From Paraburkholderia sp. BL10I2N1 (lineage in GTDB: Bacteria; Pseudomonadota; Gammaproteobacteria; Burkholderiales; Burkholderiaceae): a DNA stretch of 64,000 nucleotides. Under the pieces are notes generated by a model, which was given only the letters and a program-made list of their open reading frames with translations, was not told where the DNA came from and did no database searches. The position numbers were made by a program, and so were the translations under genes. Location: positions 806,001 through 870,000 of the forward strand of contig NZ_SNWA01000002.1 in assembly GCF_004361815.1 (NCBI RefSeq), given 5' to 3'. Below are positions 1-9,705 of this stretch, piece by piece. The first letter of the stretch is position 1. The number at the start of each line of letters is the position of its first letter.

Positions 1-1
1 A

Positions 2-853
2 ACTCGCTACGTTGCGGACCTCGAAAGCCGCCTCGGCACGCGGCTGCTCAACCGCACAACCCGCAGCGTGTCGGTGACCGAGTCGGGTCAGGCCTATCTC
101 GAACGGGTTCGCCAGGTGCTCGGTGAACTCGAGGATATCGAGCGGATGGTGGTCGCCCGCAATCACGAACCCGTTGGCAGACTACGTATCGTCGCGCCGG
201 TTGTGTTCGGGCTGCACAAGCTCGCCCCCGTGCTGCACACCTACGCGCAGCGCTACCCGAAAGTCATCCCCGATGTCACGCTCGTCGATCATCAGGCCGA
301 TCTCGTCGATGAAGGCTTCGATGTCGGCATCGTAATTGCGCGGCAGATGCGCAGCGCCACCGTCGTCACCCGGCGTCTCACCACGTCTTCCATGTTTGTT
401 TGCGCAACGTCCGCGTATCTTGCGGAACACGGCACGCCGACGCACCCCGAGCATCTGCTGGAGCACCCGTGCCTGAGCCTCGCGTCAGGGTACTGGGGCG
501 ACGAAGGCGTGTTCAGAGGACTGGAGGGCGAGGTTCGGGTGCGTCCGACAAACCTGATCATCACGAACAACACCGAGATGCTGCGTCAGTTCGCGTTGCT
601 CGATATGGGTATCGCGATCCTGCCCGGCTATCTGATTGACGACGATCTGACGAGCGGGCGCCTCGTGCCTCTGCTCGGCCACTATCGTTTGCCGCAGGTC
701 GAGATCAACGTCGCCTATCCGAGCCGCCGTCATTTGCCGGTCAAGGTACGCACGTTCGTCGATCACATGGTTCAACACTTCGCGACGCCACAGCGCGTCA
801 CGCCAGCCGGGTCGCATGAAAGGCTCGACGAACTTGCCGGTTCCGCGGCCTGA
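2..853 (+). CDS. LysR-family transcriptional regulator (5' end cut by window)
   Basis: The reading frame is open from base 2 and runs to a stop at 853. Its first visible residues (VADLESRLGTRLLNRTTRSV) are the recognition-helix and wing end of a LysR N-terminal winged helix, so roughly the first 35 residues lie outside the window. The remainder has the usual LysR effector-binding layout: a linker helix ending near LRIVAPVVFG, then two alpha/beta subdomains. It is a DNA-binding regulator of the CrgA/DsdC-like group common in Burkholderia. The GTG at 68 is not the true start. The target and effector cannot be told from the visible neighbours, and the divergent partner, if any, is off the left edge. 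Confidence 0.9.
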   Translation, partial: TRYVADLESRLGTRLLNRTTRSVSVTESGQAYLERVRQVLGELEDIERMVVARNHEPVGRLRIVAPVVFGLHKLAPVLHTYAQRYPKVIPDVTLVDHQADLVDEGFDVGIVIARQMRSATVVTRRLTTSSMFVCATSAYLAEHGTPTHPEHLLEHPCLSLASGYWGDEGVFRGLEGEVRVRPTNLIITNNTEMLRQFALLDMGIAILPGYLIDDDLTSGRLVPLLGHYRLPQVEINVAYPSRRHLPVKVRTFVDHMVQHFATPQRVTPAGSHERLDELAGSAA

Positions 854-934
854 TGCCGTAGCTAACGGCGGCCATGCGAGGAACAAGTTATACGGTGGCG
901 GAGGTTCGAAGGGAGGTCCCTGCCTGTGCAATAC

Positions 935-1360
935 TCAACCCGTCGCTGATTCAGGATGCCGAAACCTTGTCCGGGGGATTTCGGCAATCGCGGCAATTTC
1001 GATCATCAGGTCAGGGTGGTACAAGCGTTCGACCTGAACCGTCGTGGTAACCGGATAGGGCGCGACGAAGAACGCCTTTCGGATATCCGCAGCGGCCATG
1101 AACTGCTCGATATCGGTCGCATAGTGCACGGCGGAGATCACGTCTGCCATCTGGCCGCCCATGGCCGCCAAAACGTCACGAATGTTCTCCAAAACCTGAT
1201 GCACCTGCGCACGCATATCGTTGCTGCCAACCACATGACCGTGCCGGTCGAGCGACACCTGGCCTTTCAGGTGAACGATCTGGCCATCACCCTGAATCAT
1301 GGCCATCGAGAACGCCCCGAATGGCGGCCAGAGGCCTGGTGGATTGGTTGCAATCGCCAT
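935..1360 (-). CDS. RidA/YjgF/YER057c/UK114-family protein, non-archetypal
   Basis: A 141-residue protein spanning one whole Rid domain, with the family core VHYATDIEQF, the VQVERL strand and the IEIAAIAEI strand near the C-terminus. Family knowledge: RidA proteins form trimers and the archetype hydrolyses reactive enamine/imine intermediates using an arginine just before the VxVxxL strand. Here that position reads PYPVTTTVQV, with Thr instead of Arg, so classical imine deaminase activity is doubtful and this is probably another Rid subgroup linked to amine or aromatic catabolism. The ATG at 1360 has only a weak G-rich ribosome site upstream. It lies tail to tail with the preceding LysR gene. 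Confidence 0.85.
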   Translation of the reverse strand: MAIATNPPGLWPPFGAFSMAMIQGDGQIVHLKGQVSLDRHGHVVGSNDMRAQVHQVLENIRDVLAAMGGQMADVISAVHYATDIEQFMAAADIRKAFFVAPYPVTTTVQVERLYHPDLMIEIAAIAEIPRTRFRHPESATG

Positions 1361-1630
1361 GTGTGAACCCCGTAGACGGATTTGTTGTGCAGATTATGCA
1401 CCGTCATGATTCACGGATTAGCGAGGCTGGGAGGTTGTGTCGTTCACGATCATTGTCAGCCGCCGGACGCTATGGCCCGCGACAGGCAACGCCCGCCGCT
1501 GATCCTGTAGGGAGGCCTGCTTCGTGTCTGCTCTGGAAGTCAGCAATGAAAGCGGACGCGGTCACCCAAAGACTGGACGTTCGAATTGCTACGCGTTGCG
1601 TAGCCGATTATCGGGAATCTTCCTGGATGC

Positions 1631-1879
1631 CTAGTCGCGCGCGATCAGATTGCCTACGCGTCCGTGCCCAGTCACGAGGCAGCTCGACAGGAAATTTTCG
1701 CCCTGCACACTGGATGCAGTCTCTCCGAATCCTTTCCCCAACGCGTCCAGTTTGACCAGTTCCGCGCCCTTCTGGCACGTAATCGTTCCGCTTTCGCCGG
1801 CTTGCGCGTGCACCATCGCCCGATCCGCAATCAGATACGCAAGGAGCGCAAATACGGCAATATTAAATAAGCGTCTCAT
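1631..1879 (-). CDS. Small secreted hypothetical protein (82 aa)
   Basis: I do not recognise the family. The start is fixed by a good ribosome site (GAGGAG) eight bases before an ATG encoding MRRLFNIAVFALLAYLIA, a typical signal peptide with likely cleavage after VHAQA. The mature part is about 57 residues with two cysteines (TITCQKG and LSSCLVT) that could form a periplasmic disulfide. An in-frame upstream start at 1951 lacks a ribosome site. It stands alone with about 180 bases to the next gene. Function unknown; probably periplasmic. Confidence 0.65.
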   Translation of the reverse strand: MRRLFNIAVFALLAYLIADRAMVHAQAGESGTITCQKGAELVKLDALGKGFGETASSVQGENFLSSCLVTGHGRVGNLIARD

Positions 1880-2063
1880 GATTTCGTCTCCTCTTGCGAG
1901 CAAGACTATCGCGAACCGCTTGATGCACGATGCCAGGGCTTTCCCGAGCATTTCGCGTTCACGTACACAGTGCGATCAGGCACGATCTGTTAGCGTTTCG
2001 CGCATCGGCGCGTGATGACTCTTGCCGCTGGCCTGCAATCGAAGGACGCGCGTCGAATACCGA

Positions 2064-2933
2064 TCACGTGTCGGCCAGCGCTTCGATCGTCACATCAAGA
2101 AGGGCACGCAGCCGCCCGAGCCGCCGCAGATCGCGGTGATAACCGAGCCAGACATCGCGGCCCGGCGGCGCTTCGCCCAGATCGATGCGTCGCAGGCCCG
2201 GCGTCGTATCGCCCAGCGGACACGGCAGCACCGCGAATCCGCCGCCCTCCGCACACATGCGCGCCTGCGCACCACGATTGTTGCTGCCAAAAGCAACGCG
2301 CGCCTTTGGCAACATCCGCTTGAGCCACGTGACGTCGGGCAGCGCATCAAACGCGCTGTCCATGCTGACGAGCGTCTGGCCTGCACCATCGCCCGCATCC
2401 GGAGCCACGCAATCGACCGGCCCATACAGCGCATAGTCGATGTGCATCAGCTTGCGCTGAATGACATCGGGTTCGTCGAACGGCGTAATGCGGAACACCA
2501 GGTCGGCCTCGCGGCGCGCAAGGTTGTACCGGCGTGCATCGGTGACGAGTTCCACCGATACCTGCCGGTGCCTGTCGAGAAATCGCGCGAACACCGGCGT
2601 CAGAACGTGGATGCCGAACCAGTCCGACGACGATACGCGCAACAGCCCGCTCAGTTGCTGCTCCTTGCCGGCAAGCGCACGGGAAAAACCGAGCGCTTCT
2701 TCCTCCATCCGCTCGGCGTAGTTCAGGACGGCTGCGCCCTCCCCGGTCAGCACAAAACCATCGCTCGTGCGCTGAAACAACTCATGTCCGACCGCCGCTT
2801 CGAGCGCGCGCAGGCGCCGCCCCATCGTCGGCTGAGTCTGGCCGGTCAGCCTTGCCGCCGCGCCCAGCGTGCCGCTCCGGGCAATCGCCAGAAACACGCG
2901 GACGTCGCTCCAGTCCATCATGGAATCATTCAT
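2064..2933 (-). CDS. LysR-family transcriptional regulator
   Basis: A 289-residue full-length LysR protein. Residues 7-66 form the winged helix (VRVFLAIARSGTLGAAARLT, then QPTMGRRLRALEAAVGHELF) and residues from about 90 on form the effector-binding domain (LLRVSSSDWFGIHVLTPVFA). It is transcribed divergently from the quinone oxidoreductase at 3037 with about 100 bases between the starts, the usual arrangement for a LysR regulator controlling its neighbour and itself. The ATG at 2933 is chosen; the methionines at 2921 and 2918 (MMDWSDV) are equally common starts in this subfamily. Target assignment is inference from position. Confidence 0.9.
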   Translation of the reverse strand: MNDSMMDWSDVRVFLAIARSGTLGAAARLTGQTQPTMGRRLRALEAAVGHELFQRTSDGFVLTGEGAAVLNYAERMEEEALGFSRALAGKEQQLSGLLRVSSSDWFGIHVLTPVFARFLDRHRQVSVELVTDARRYNLARREADLVFRITPFDEPDVIQRKLMHIDYALYGPVDCVAPDAGDGAGQTLVSMDSAFDALPDVTWLKRMLPKARVAFGSNNRGAQARMCAEGGGFAVLPCPLGDTTPGLRRIDLGEAPPGRDVWLGYHRDLRRLGRLRALLDVTIEALADT

Positions 2934-3036
2934 TTACGTTTGACAGTCGTGCAATAACGTTGATCTTCATGCCAATTTGCATGGTCTATTATGCCCTCCA
3001 TCGCACCCGTTCAAAGCCAATACAAAGGAACCCGTC

Positions 3037-4032
3037 ATGGATATGCAAGCCCTCGTGCTGAACCGGTACAACGGCCCCCTCGAACTCACCAGCCTGTCGC
3101 GGCCGGAGCCGTCGCGCGGCGAGGTCCTCGTGCGTATCGTCGCGAGCGGGCTGAATCCGCTCGACACCAAGATGCGCGCCGGCAGCGCGGCGCATGCGAA
3201 GCATCCGTTGCCGCTGGTGTTGGGCATCGACATGGCGGGCTTCGTCGAAGCGGTGGGCCAGGACGTCAGCACGTTCAAGGTTGGCGACGAAGTGTATGGA
3301 ATGACCGGCGGCGTCGGCGGCATTCAGGGATCGCTGGCGCAATACGCGGCGGTCGACGCAGACCTGCTCGCGCTGAAGCCCTCTAACCTCTCGATGCGCG
3401 AAGCCGCCGCGCTGCCGCTCGCCTTCATTACTTCGTATTCCGGCATCGTCGATCGTGCGCACCTGCAGTCCGGGCAAACCGTGCTCGTGCAGGGCGGCGC
3501 AGGCGGCGTCGGACACGTATCGGTGCAGCTGGCGCACGCGCTCGGCGCAACCGTCTTCGCGACTGCCAGCACGCGCGATCAGGCATTCATCGAGCGCCTC
3601 GGTGCCACGCCGATCGACTACCGCGCGCAGACGGTGGAACAGTACGTCGATTCAGCCACGCAAGGCGAAGGTTTCGACCTCGTGGTCGACACGGTCGGCG
3701 GTGCGACGCTGGATGCATCGTTCGCTGCGGTCAGGCACTTCGGCCATGTCGTCAGCGCGCTCGGCTGGGGAACACATGCCCTCGCGCCCCTGTCGTTTCG
3801 TGAAGCCACCTACTCAGGGGTATTCACCCTGTATCCGCTGTTGAGCGGCAAACACCGCGCTCATCACGGCGAAATGCTGCGCGAGGCAACACGTCTTGCG
3901 GAGGAAGGCAAACTTTCGCCGAGACTGGACCCGCGCCGTTTCGATCTGCGCTCGGCAGAACTCGCCTACGATGCGCTAATCGAGGGTAGCCAGGGCAACC
4001 TGCAAGGAAGGATCGTGGTGGACGTGGCTTGA
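3037..4032 (+). CDS. Zinc-independent NAD(P)H:quinone oxidoreductase, MDR superfamily
   Basis: A 331-residue medium-chain dehydrogenase/reductase. The GroES-like catalytic fold covers about residues 1-120 (SGLNPLDTKMRAG, then GIDMAGFVEAVG). The Rossmann domain carries the dinucleotide-binding GGAGGVGHVSVQLA near residue 155. The zinc-ligand cysteines of alcohol dehydrogenases are absent, which fits the quinone oxidoreductase (QOR/Qor2-like) branch reducing quinones or activated enones in the cytoplasm. The start is the ATG at 3037, behind AAAGGAA; an upstream in-frame ATG at 2977 has no ribosome site and lies in the divergent promoter region. The divergent LysR gene at 2064-2933 is the likely regulator. 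Substrate unknown. Confidence 0.88.
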   Translation: MDMQALVLNRYNGPLELTSLSRPEPSRGEVLVRIVASGLNPLDTKMRAGSAAHAKHPLPLVLGIDMAGFVEAVGQDVSTFKVGDEVYGMTGGVGGIQGSLAQYAAVDADLLALKPSNLSMREAAALPLAFITSYSGIVDRAHLQSGQTVLVQGGAGGVGHVSVQLAHALGATVFATASTRDQAFIERLGATPIDYRAQTVEQYVDSATQGEGFDLVVDTVGGATLDASFAAVRHFGHVVSALGWGTHALAPLSFREATYSGVFTLYPLLSGKHRAHHGEMLREATRLAEEGKLSPRLDPRRFDLRSAELAYDALIEGSQGNLQGRIVVDVA

Positions 4033-4079
4033 TGCCGGTACGTCCCACCTGTCATCTGAAGCAACGTTCTCGCGGGCGC

Positions 4080-4106
4080 TAAAGATTGGCGGCGGCTGGC
4101 CGTTAT
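4080..4106 (+). promoter_or_regulatory. Sigma-28 (FliA) promoter for the chemoreceptor gene
   Basis: TAAAGATT at 4080-4087, exactly 11 bases, then GCCGTTAT at 4099-4106. The known flagellar sigma-28 consensus is TAAAGTTT-N11-GCCGATAA, so this matches 6/8 and 6/8 with exact spacing. It lies about 38 bases before the chemoreceptor start codon. Class III flagellar control of a chemoreceptor is the expected biology. Confidence 0.75.
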
Positions 4107-4144
4107 TTGAACCAGATAGTTAAACCGCACCAGCCGCCCCAACG

Positions 4145-5677
4145 ATGAAAATTTCCACCCGACTCATTTTGCTGGTTGCGACAGCGTTGCTAGGCATGGC
4201 ATGCGTGGTCGCCACCGCGCTGTATTCACTGGACAGTTCCCTGACCGCGAGCCGTCGCGGGCAGATCGTCAATCTGCTGACCAAGGCGGAGCACCTCGTC
4301 CAATACTACCGGGGCCTCGAAGCCAGCGGCAAACTGAGCCGCGAAGAGGCCCAGGCAGAAGCAAAGCGGGCGCTGAGCGCCCTGAACGCCGACAGGAAAA
4401 GCTACTTCTGGGCAACGACACAGGACGGCTTGAACCTCGTCCACCCGAACCCCGACCTCGTGGGCACGAAAACCGCTGGCAATCGAACCACCAGCGGCCT
4501 CACCGACACGCAAGCCTATCAGCGCGGACTGGCGAGCGACCACATCGCGCTGGTCGACGTTCTCATCAGGCCCGCGCAGGATGCACCGCTCGTCGCCAAG
4601 CTGCAGGGCTTGGTGGCAATCCCGGAATGGAAATGGTGGATCGGCACCGGCTTCTTCTACGACGACATCAACGCGGCCTACTGGAAGCTGGCCACGACGC
4701 TCCTCACCATCTCCGTGGCGATCTTCGCGGCGGTCTGCGGGATGGCGTGGTTCATGACGCGTAGCGTGCGCCATGCGCTCGGCGGCGAGCCGGCCGATGC
4801 AGGCGCCTTCGCTGCGCAGATCGCCGCAGGAAACCTCGCCGCCGATATTGCTGTGGCGGCGTCGGACCGCTCCAGCCTGATCTACGCCCTTCACGAGATG
4901 AAGCTGAAGTTGCGCGAGCTCGTGCAAGGCATTCAGCAGTCAAGCGAATCGATTGCAACGGGTTCGAGCGAAATCGCCCAGGGCAACACCGACCTGTCGC
5001 AGCGGACTGAAGAGCAGGCAGCCTCGCTCGAGGAAACGGCGTCCAGCATGGAGCAGCTCACGGCGACCGTTCAGCAGAACACCGACAACGCCCGTCAGGC
5101 GAGTCAGCTTGCAGTCCAGGCGTCGGCGGCGACTGAGCGCGGTGGCGCAGCGGTCGAGCAGGTCATCGGCACGATGCAGGGTATCGCCGGAGAATCGCGC
5201 AAGATCGGCCAGATCATCAACGTGATCGAAGGGATCGCATTCCAGACCAACATTCTCGCGCTCAATGCCGCCGTCGAAGCCGCTCGCGCGGGCGACGAGG
5301 GGCGCGGCTTTGCGGTCGTCGCCGGCGAAGTGCGTTCGCTCGCGCAGCGCAGTGCCGCGGCGGCGAAAGACATCAAGACGTTGATCGAGACGTCCGTGTC
5401 GCGCGTCGATGAAGGCACCGGACAGGTCGCCGTGGCCGGTGAACGTATGCGTGAAATCGTTCACTCGATCAAACGCGTGAGCGACATCATGGGCGAGATC
5501 GCGGCGGCGTCGATCGAGCAGAGCACCGGCATCGAGCAGGTCAATCGGGCGGTTTCGCAGATGGATGAAGTGACCCAGCAGAACGCGGCGCTGGTCGAGC
5601 AGGCGGCAGCCGCCGCTGCATCGCTCGATGAGCAGGCTGCGCGCCTGCGCGGGACCGTATCGGTGTTTCGTCTTTGA
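4145..5677 (+). CDS. Methyl-accepting chemotaxis protein with periplasmic Cache domain
   Basis: A 510-residue chemoreceptor. Residues 1-30 are the first membrane segment ([20 protein letters not shown]). Residues about 35-180 form a periplasmic single-Cache (sCache_2) sensor with the typical [11 protein letters not shown] and [14 protein letters not shown] signatures. The second membrane segment is near 185-207. A degenerate HAMP region follows, then the cytoplasmic signalling helices with the invariant hairpin tip [20 protein letters not shown] and flanking methylation helices rich in [10 protein letters not shown]. Cache chemoreceptors of this shape often sense small organic acids, but the ligand is not determinable here. 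It has no cheW/cheA neighbours and is controlled by its own sigma-28 promoter at 4080. Confidence 0.95.
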   Translation: MKISTRLILLVATALLGMACVVATALYSLDSSLTASRRGQIVNLLTKAEHLVQYYRGLEASGKLSREEAQAEAKRALSALNADRKSYFWATTQDGLNLVHPNPDLVGTKTAGNRTTSGLTDTQAYQRGLASDHIALVDVLIRPAQDAPLVAKLQGLVAIPEWKWWIGTGFFYDDINAAYWKLATTLLTISVAIFAAVCGMAWFMTRSVRHALGGEPADAGAFAAQIAAGNLAADIAVAASDRSSLIYALHEMKLKLRELVQGIQQSSESIATGSSEIAQGNTDLSQRTEEQAASLEETASSMEQLTATVQQNTDNARQASQLAVQASAATERGGAAVEQVIGTMQGIAGESRKIGQIINVIEGIAFQTNILALNAAVEAARAGDEGRGFAVVAGEVRSLAQRSAAAAKDIKTLIETSVSRVDEGTGQVAVAGERMREIVHSIKRVSDIMGEIAAASIEQSTGIEQVNRAVSQMDEVTQQNAALVEQAAAAAASLDEQAARLRGTVSVFRL

Positions 5678-5699
5678 GTGTGATATTCGTCACGATCGT

Positions 5700-5728
5700 G
5701 CAGGGCCGCGCTGATAACGCCGCCCTGC
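5700..5728. terminator. Hairpin between convergent genes
   Basis: Inverted repeat GCAGGGC-C-GCG / CGC-C-GCCCTGC around the loop CTGATAA, with one internal mismatch. It sits between the stop of the chemoreceptor gene and the stop of the convergent DUF4148 gene, so it probably terminates both. No clear T tract is present. Confidence 0.5.
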
Positions 5729-5737
5729 GCATCCGGA

Positions 5738-6088
5738 TCAACGATGCGAGTAGAACGAATTCGGCATGACATTGTGTGGCAACGATGCCGGCTGACCCGA
5801 TTGTGATGAGCCAACCATCGCCGAACCGTACTCCGCGCCGCCGGCCGTCGCGTTGGCGTTCGCATTCGTGTTCATATGCGCGCTCGCGTCGGCATGCATA
5901 CTATCCTGCGAGTTGTAATCGGGATAGTGCACCCGCGATTGATGCAGGACACCCTGCTGCTCGGCCTGAACGATCTCCGACTTGACCTGCGCGCGTGTAA
6001 TGGGATCGTTACTTCCGGCCTGAGCAAACGAAATCGCCGGAGCGATCAATGCGGCGGCAACAGCAAGCGATGAGATGAAGTTTTTCAT
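5738..6088 (-). CDS. DUF4148-type secreted small protein
   Basis: A 116-residue exported protein. Start fixed at 6088 by GGAGAG upstream of ATG and by a clean signal peptide (MKNFISSLAVAAALIAPAIS, cleavage likely after FAQA). The mature part opens with PITRAQVKSEIVQAEQQG, the hallmark of the DUF4148 family that is greatly expanded in Burkholderiaceae, followed by a low-complexity Asn/Ala region (NTNANANATAGG). Function of the family is unknown; periplasmic or surface location is inferred. A longer in-frame start at 6178 lacks a ribosome site. Confidence 0.82.
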   Translation of the reverse strand: MKNFISSLAVAAALIAPAISFAQAGSNDPITRAQVKSEIVQAEQQGVLHQSRVHYPDYNSQDSMHADASAHMNTNANANATAGGAEYGSAMVGSSQSGQPASLPHNVMPNSFYSHR

Positions 6089-6464
6089 GTGTACTCTCCG
6101 TGAACGTGGACATGACCGCCGGCTTGTCCTGGCGGCATGGCGTTTGCACCGGCAGTCGCAATGCGCGCGGAGCGGCAAGTCGTGCGACGCAGATCGTCGA
6201 ACGCAACAGGCTTTTCCAGCTTTGCCCTAAGGCTTAAGGACTGTCGATACTTGCGTACAGAATACGGAGCAGTGGCTTAACGGATGCTTAGATGAGCGTC
6301 TCTGTCTTTCGCCAGATGCGGTGAGTGTGTAACCGGATGTGAATGAGGCAAGCGCCGGGGTTGGACCACTGGCGAGATCGATCCTCGAAATGACGCAAGG
6401 CACATCACGCGCGGCACGCGATCCACCACGGATCGCCCGCCGCGCAGAGGTATGGTGCTCGCGC
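6089..6464. other. Non-coding region of 376 bases
   Basis: Contains the promoter side of the DUF4148 gene and the 3' side of the DUF4142 gene. No ORF here shows a recognisable family or ribosome site, and I see no convincing regulatory motif. Confidence 0.5.
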
Positions 6465-7022
6465 TTACTGCGCGCCCTCCGACAGATGCTTGCGTTTCGC
6501 GAGTTCCTGCGCCATTGCGTAATGCTCCTGCATTGTCGGTAATGCCTTGCGTGCTGCGTCCTTCAACTGGTCATTGCGCCCGCTGGCGATCTCCGCCTGA
6601 AATGCGGACAGCGACTTCTGCTCGTCGGCGAGCGCGACATTCTCGATATACGTCTTGTCGAATTCACCGCCAGCCAGGTTCCGGACGCTCTCGAGCACGG
6701 CGTTGTCTGGATCGTCCTTCGGCACTGCCACGCCATGAGGAATTGCTGCGCGAAGTTCGGTAGCGAGCATTGCGTTGTCGTTGGCGACCTTCTCTGCAAA
6801 CGCCTTGACTTCACGGTCTTTCGAGCGGGACGTTGCAATCCGCGCAGCGTCACGTTGTGTCGAAACGGCCTTCGTGGCTTCGTTGATGAACGCCTGATCG
6901 TTACCGTGCAGCCTGACCTCTCCAGACGAGGGCTGTGCAGTCTGCGCGCTCGCCGCTGTCGTGACAACGAGCAGGCCAGTCGCAAGTGCGCCGAGCGTCG
7001 GGGCAATAGAAAAGCGGATCAT
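6465..7022 (-). CDS. DUF4142 secreted protein (ferritin-like four-helix domain)
   Basis: A 185-residue exported protein. Start at 7022 is set by GGGAGA upstream of ATG and by the signal peptide MIRFSIAPTLGALATGLLVV ending at ASAQT. The mature domain carries the DUF4142 signatures: DQAFINEATKAVSTQRDAA near the start, SKDREVKAFAEKVANDN in the middle and SLSAFQAEIASGRNDQLKDA near the end, all amphipathic helices predicted to form a ferritin-like bundle. Family members are periplasmic and of unknown biochemical role, sometimes stress-linked. It is monocistronic here. Confidence 0.87.
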   Translation of the reverse strand: MIRFSIAPTLGALATGLLVVTTAASAQTAQPSSGEVRLHGNDQAFINEATKAVSTQRDAARIATSRSKDREVKAFAEKVANDNAMLATELRAAIPHGVAVPKDDPDNAVLESVRNLAGGEFDKTYIENVALADEQKSLSAFQAEIASGRNDQLKDAARKALPTMQEHYAMAQELAKRKHLSEGAQ

Positions 7023-8240
7023 AAGTTCTCCCTGGAGTAACAACAAAGAATGGCGCGGAGGGAAGACGGGTGAAGCGTCGCACGCAACACATGACGCTGG
7101 TTCGCGCGCGGTGCCGTGTATCCGGCACTGCGCGGCGCACCCGCCATCAGTCAGCGCGGGGGATTGTAGTATCGGCCAACACGACGAGGTGAAACGATGC
7201 CGCCGATTCTGTAACCGCTGGTAACACTACGGGATGCGTTCTTCGCGATCGGCCTTTCTCTCACCGCGCGCAGACGGGACATTCGACACTTCGACAAACG
7301 CAAGAGAAAGCTTGCGGAAAGAACGCCGAAAGCCCACGCAACATTTTCTTAATACTGCGTACTTTTTTATTCCGACCGTCGCGGCGGTGAGTACAAATGA
7401 CATGGCCCACGCCTTTCGCCTGCAAATCTTTCCAGGCACATGAGCACGCAGACATTGCGACAGGAATGACGCCCGGTTGCGACGCCCGGCCGTGAACGCG
7501 CGCAGCGTCGGCGCAAGCAACAACGGCTATCGCTTCCGGTGACAGGCGGAAGCGCCGCCCACGGGGTGCGAACAATGCTGTTCGCTCGCTAGCCAGCGAG
7601 CCACCATACGGTGGTCATGGGCAGCAGAAACCTCGCTGCCGGATCGCGGCCAGGACTGCCTTCCCGCCTGGCTCCGCAAGCACCGCTCGCCGGAGAGGCG
7701 CAGGCCGATCGGGCAACCTTCTGTGTGCCCTGCTGGCTTCCCGACGGCATTCATAGAAGTGTGTAAGAATGCTGCCGTACGATCCTTTGGAGGCAAATTT
7801 TTCTAAAGGTTTCCTTCTGCGCGGCGATATACCATCGACACCGCTCATTCAGGACAGGCAACACATCTTTTCACAAGATGCCCAGAACGATTTGCTGATC
7901 AAATTTGCAAGACAATTGAAAGTGTCTCCCGATCGTCCATTTGTCCGACTTTCCGGCTGTCGCCCCCCACGGCGCACGGCCGGTCGAAAAAGCATCCCAT
8001 TCAGAAACCTGGATCTGGTGATCGACAGACGCCCGACATCAGGGTAGCTTGTGAACGCGTAACGCACCGCAGGGTTCGGTTAAACCGCCGATAACCGAAT
8101 ACTGCATAAAATATTGCACAATAAGGATGTCGGACGACTGGCCACTGCAAACCATCGCACAGGCCCGCCGTCCGGCATAGAGGCTGACTGTCAGAACATC
8201 CATCAAGCCATTTGGCACAGCAGAGCACGCCGGAGCAACT
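7023..8240. other. Long intergenic region (about 1.2 kb) before the hopanoid genes
   Basis: Several short ORFs exist on both strands, but none has a recognisable domain, good ribosome site or plausible composition. The segment around 7300-7390 is noticeably A+T richer than its surroundings (for example near ACATTTTCTTAATACT), and 8090-8130 near hpnJ is also A+T rich and may hold its promoter. I see no tRNA, repeat array or transposase remnant. Confidence 0.5.
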
Positions 8241-9662
8241 ATGAAGACATTGTTTTTACAGGCCCCGTCATACGACGGTTTCGACGGCGGCGCGGGTTCG
8301 CGCTATCAGGCGAAGCGGGAGGTCCGGTCGTTCTGGTACCCGACGTGGCTTGCCCAGCCAGCCGCGCTGGTGCCCGACAGCCGCGTGTTCGATGCATCCG
8401 CTAACGGGGCGTCGGTGAGCGACACGCTCGACCTCGCGCAGCAATATGATCTCGTCATCATTCACACCAGCACGCCTTCCTTTCCCACCGATGCGCTGTT
8501 CGCGCAGGACCTGAAGCAACGCAAGCCGTCGGTATTGATCGGGATGGTCGGCGCCAAGGTGGCAGTCGATCCGCATAACTCGCTCACCGCGACCGAGGCG
8601 ATCGATTTTGTCTGCCGCGAAGAATTCGATTTCACCTGCAAGGAAATCGCCGAAGGCATGCCGTTTGCGCAGATCAAGGGCTTGAGCTATCGCGCGCCGG
8701 ATGGTTCGATCGAGCACAACGAAGCGCGCCCGATCCTCGAAGACATGGACGTGTTCCCGTTCGTCGCGCCGGTCTACAAGCGCGATCTGACGATCGAAAA
8801 CTACTTCAACGGTTACCTGAAGCATCCGTACGTTTCGCTCTACACGGGCCGCGGCTGCCGCTCGAAGTGCACGTTCTGTCTGTGGCCGCAAACTGTCGGC
8901 GGCCACCGCTATCGGGTGCGTTCGGTTGAGAACGTGCTCGAGGAAGTCAAGTGGATTCGCGACAACATGCCTGAAGTAAAGGAGATCATGTTCGACGATG
9001 ACACGTTCACCGACTTCAAGCCGCGCGCCGAAGAAATTGCACGCGGCATGGGCAAGCTGGGTGTGACCTGGTCGTGCAACGCCAAGGCGAACGTGCCTTA
9101 CGCGACGCTGAAGATCATGAAGGAAAACGGCCTGCGCCTGCTGCTGGTCGGCTATGAGTCCGGCGACGACCAGATCCTGCTGAACGTCAAGAAGGGCTTG
9201 CGCACGGACATCGCGCGGCGCTTCGCCAAAGACTGCCGCACGCTTGGCATCAAGGTTCACGGCACCTTCATTCTGGGCTTGCCCGGCGAGACGCCGGAAA
9301 CGATTCAAAAGACCATCGAGTACGCGAAAGAGATCAATCCGCTTACGATCCAGGTGTCGCTCGCCGCGCCGTATCCCGGTACCACGCTCTATAACCAGGC
9401 GGTCGAGAACGGCTGGCTCGCAGAGAACAAGGTGATCAATCTCGTCAGCAAGGAAGGGGTGCAACTGGCGGCGATCGGCTATCCGCATCTGTCGCGCGAC
9501 GAGATGTACCACCAGCTCGAAAACTTCTACAAGCGCTTCTATTTCCGTCCGTCGAAGATCTGGGAAATCCTGCGCGAGATGCTGACGAGCTGGGACATGA
9601 TGAAACGACGGCTGCGCGAAGGCGTGGAGTTCTTCCGCTTCCTGCGCGCACACGAGGCGTGA
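8241..9662 (+). CDS. hpnJ: Hopanoid biosynthesis radical SAM protein HpnJ
   Basis: A 473-residue B12-binding-type radical SAM enzyme. Residues 1-150 form a cobalamin-binding-like Rossmann domain. The radical SAM domain starts near 200 with the cluster motif GCRSKCTFC (CxxxCxxC) and continues through FDDDTFTDF and HGTFILGLPGETPET. Family knowledge: HpnJ is needed to convert the N-glycosidic sugar of bacteriohopanetetrol glucosamine into the cyclitol ether head group of composite hopanoids. It leads the run hpnJ-hpnI-hpnL, with 43 bases to hpnI. The deacetylase hpnK, which usually acts between HpnI and HpnJ, is not in this window. Cytoplasmic or membrane-associated. Confidence 0.93.
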   Translation: MKTLFLQAPSYDGFDGGAGSRYQAKREVRSFWYPTWLAQPAALVPDSRVFDASANGASVSDTLDLAQQYDLVIIHTSTPSFPTDALFAQDLKQRKPSVLIGMVGAKVAVDPHNSLTATEAIDFVCREEFDFTCKEIAEGMPFAQIKGLSYRAPDGSIEHNEARPILEDMDVFPFVAPVYKRDLTIENYFNGYLKHPYVSLYTGRGCRSKCTFCLWPQTVGGHRYRVRSVENVLEEVKWIRDNMPEVKEIMFDDDTFTDFKPRAEEIARGMGKLGVTWSCNAKANVPYATLKIMKENGLRLLLVGYESGDDQILLNVKKGLRTDIARRFAKDCRTLGIKVHGTFILGLPGETPETIQKTIEYAKEINPLTIQVSLAAPYPGTTLYNQAVENGWLAENKVINLVSKEGVQLAAIGYPHLSRDEMYHQLENFYKRFYFRPSKIWEILREMLTSWDMMKRRLREGVEFFRFLRAHEA

Positions 9663-9705
9663 ACACCCCGCGCTGCACCTTCGGCATTCCGCGCAAGGCG
9701 CTGTC

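Noticed and set aside
7227..8228. Several 60-100-codon ORFs upstream of hpnJ
   Set aside because: Overlapping on both strands, no ribosome sites, Arg/Cys-rich composition, no recognised family.
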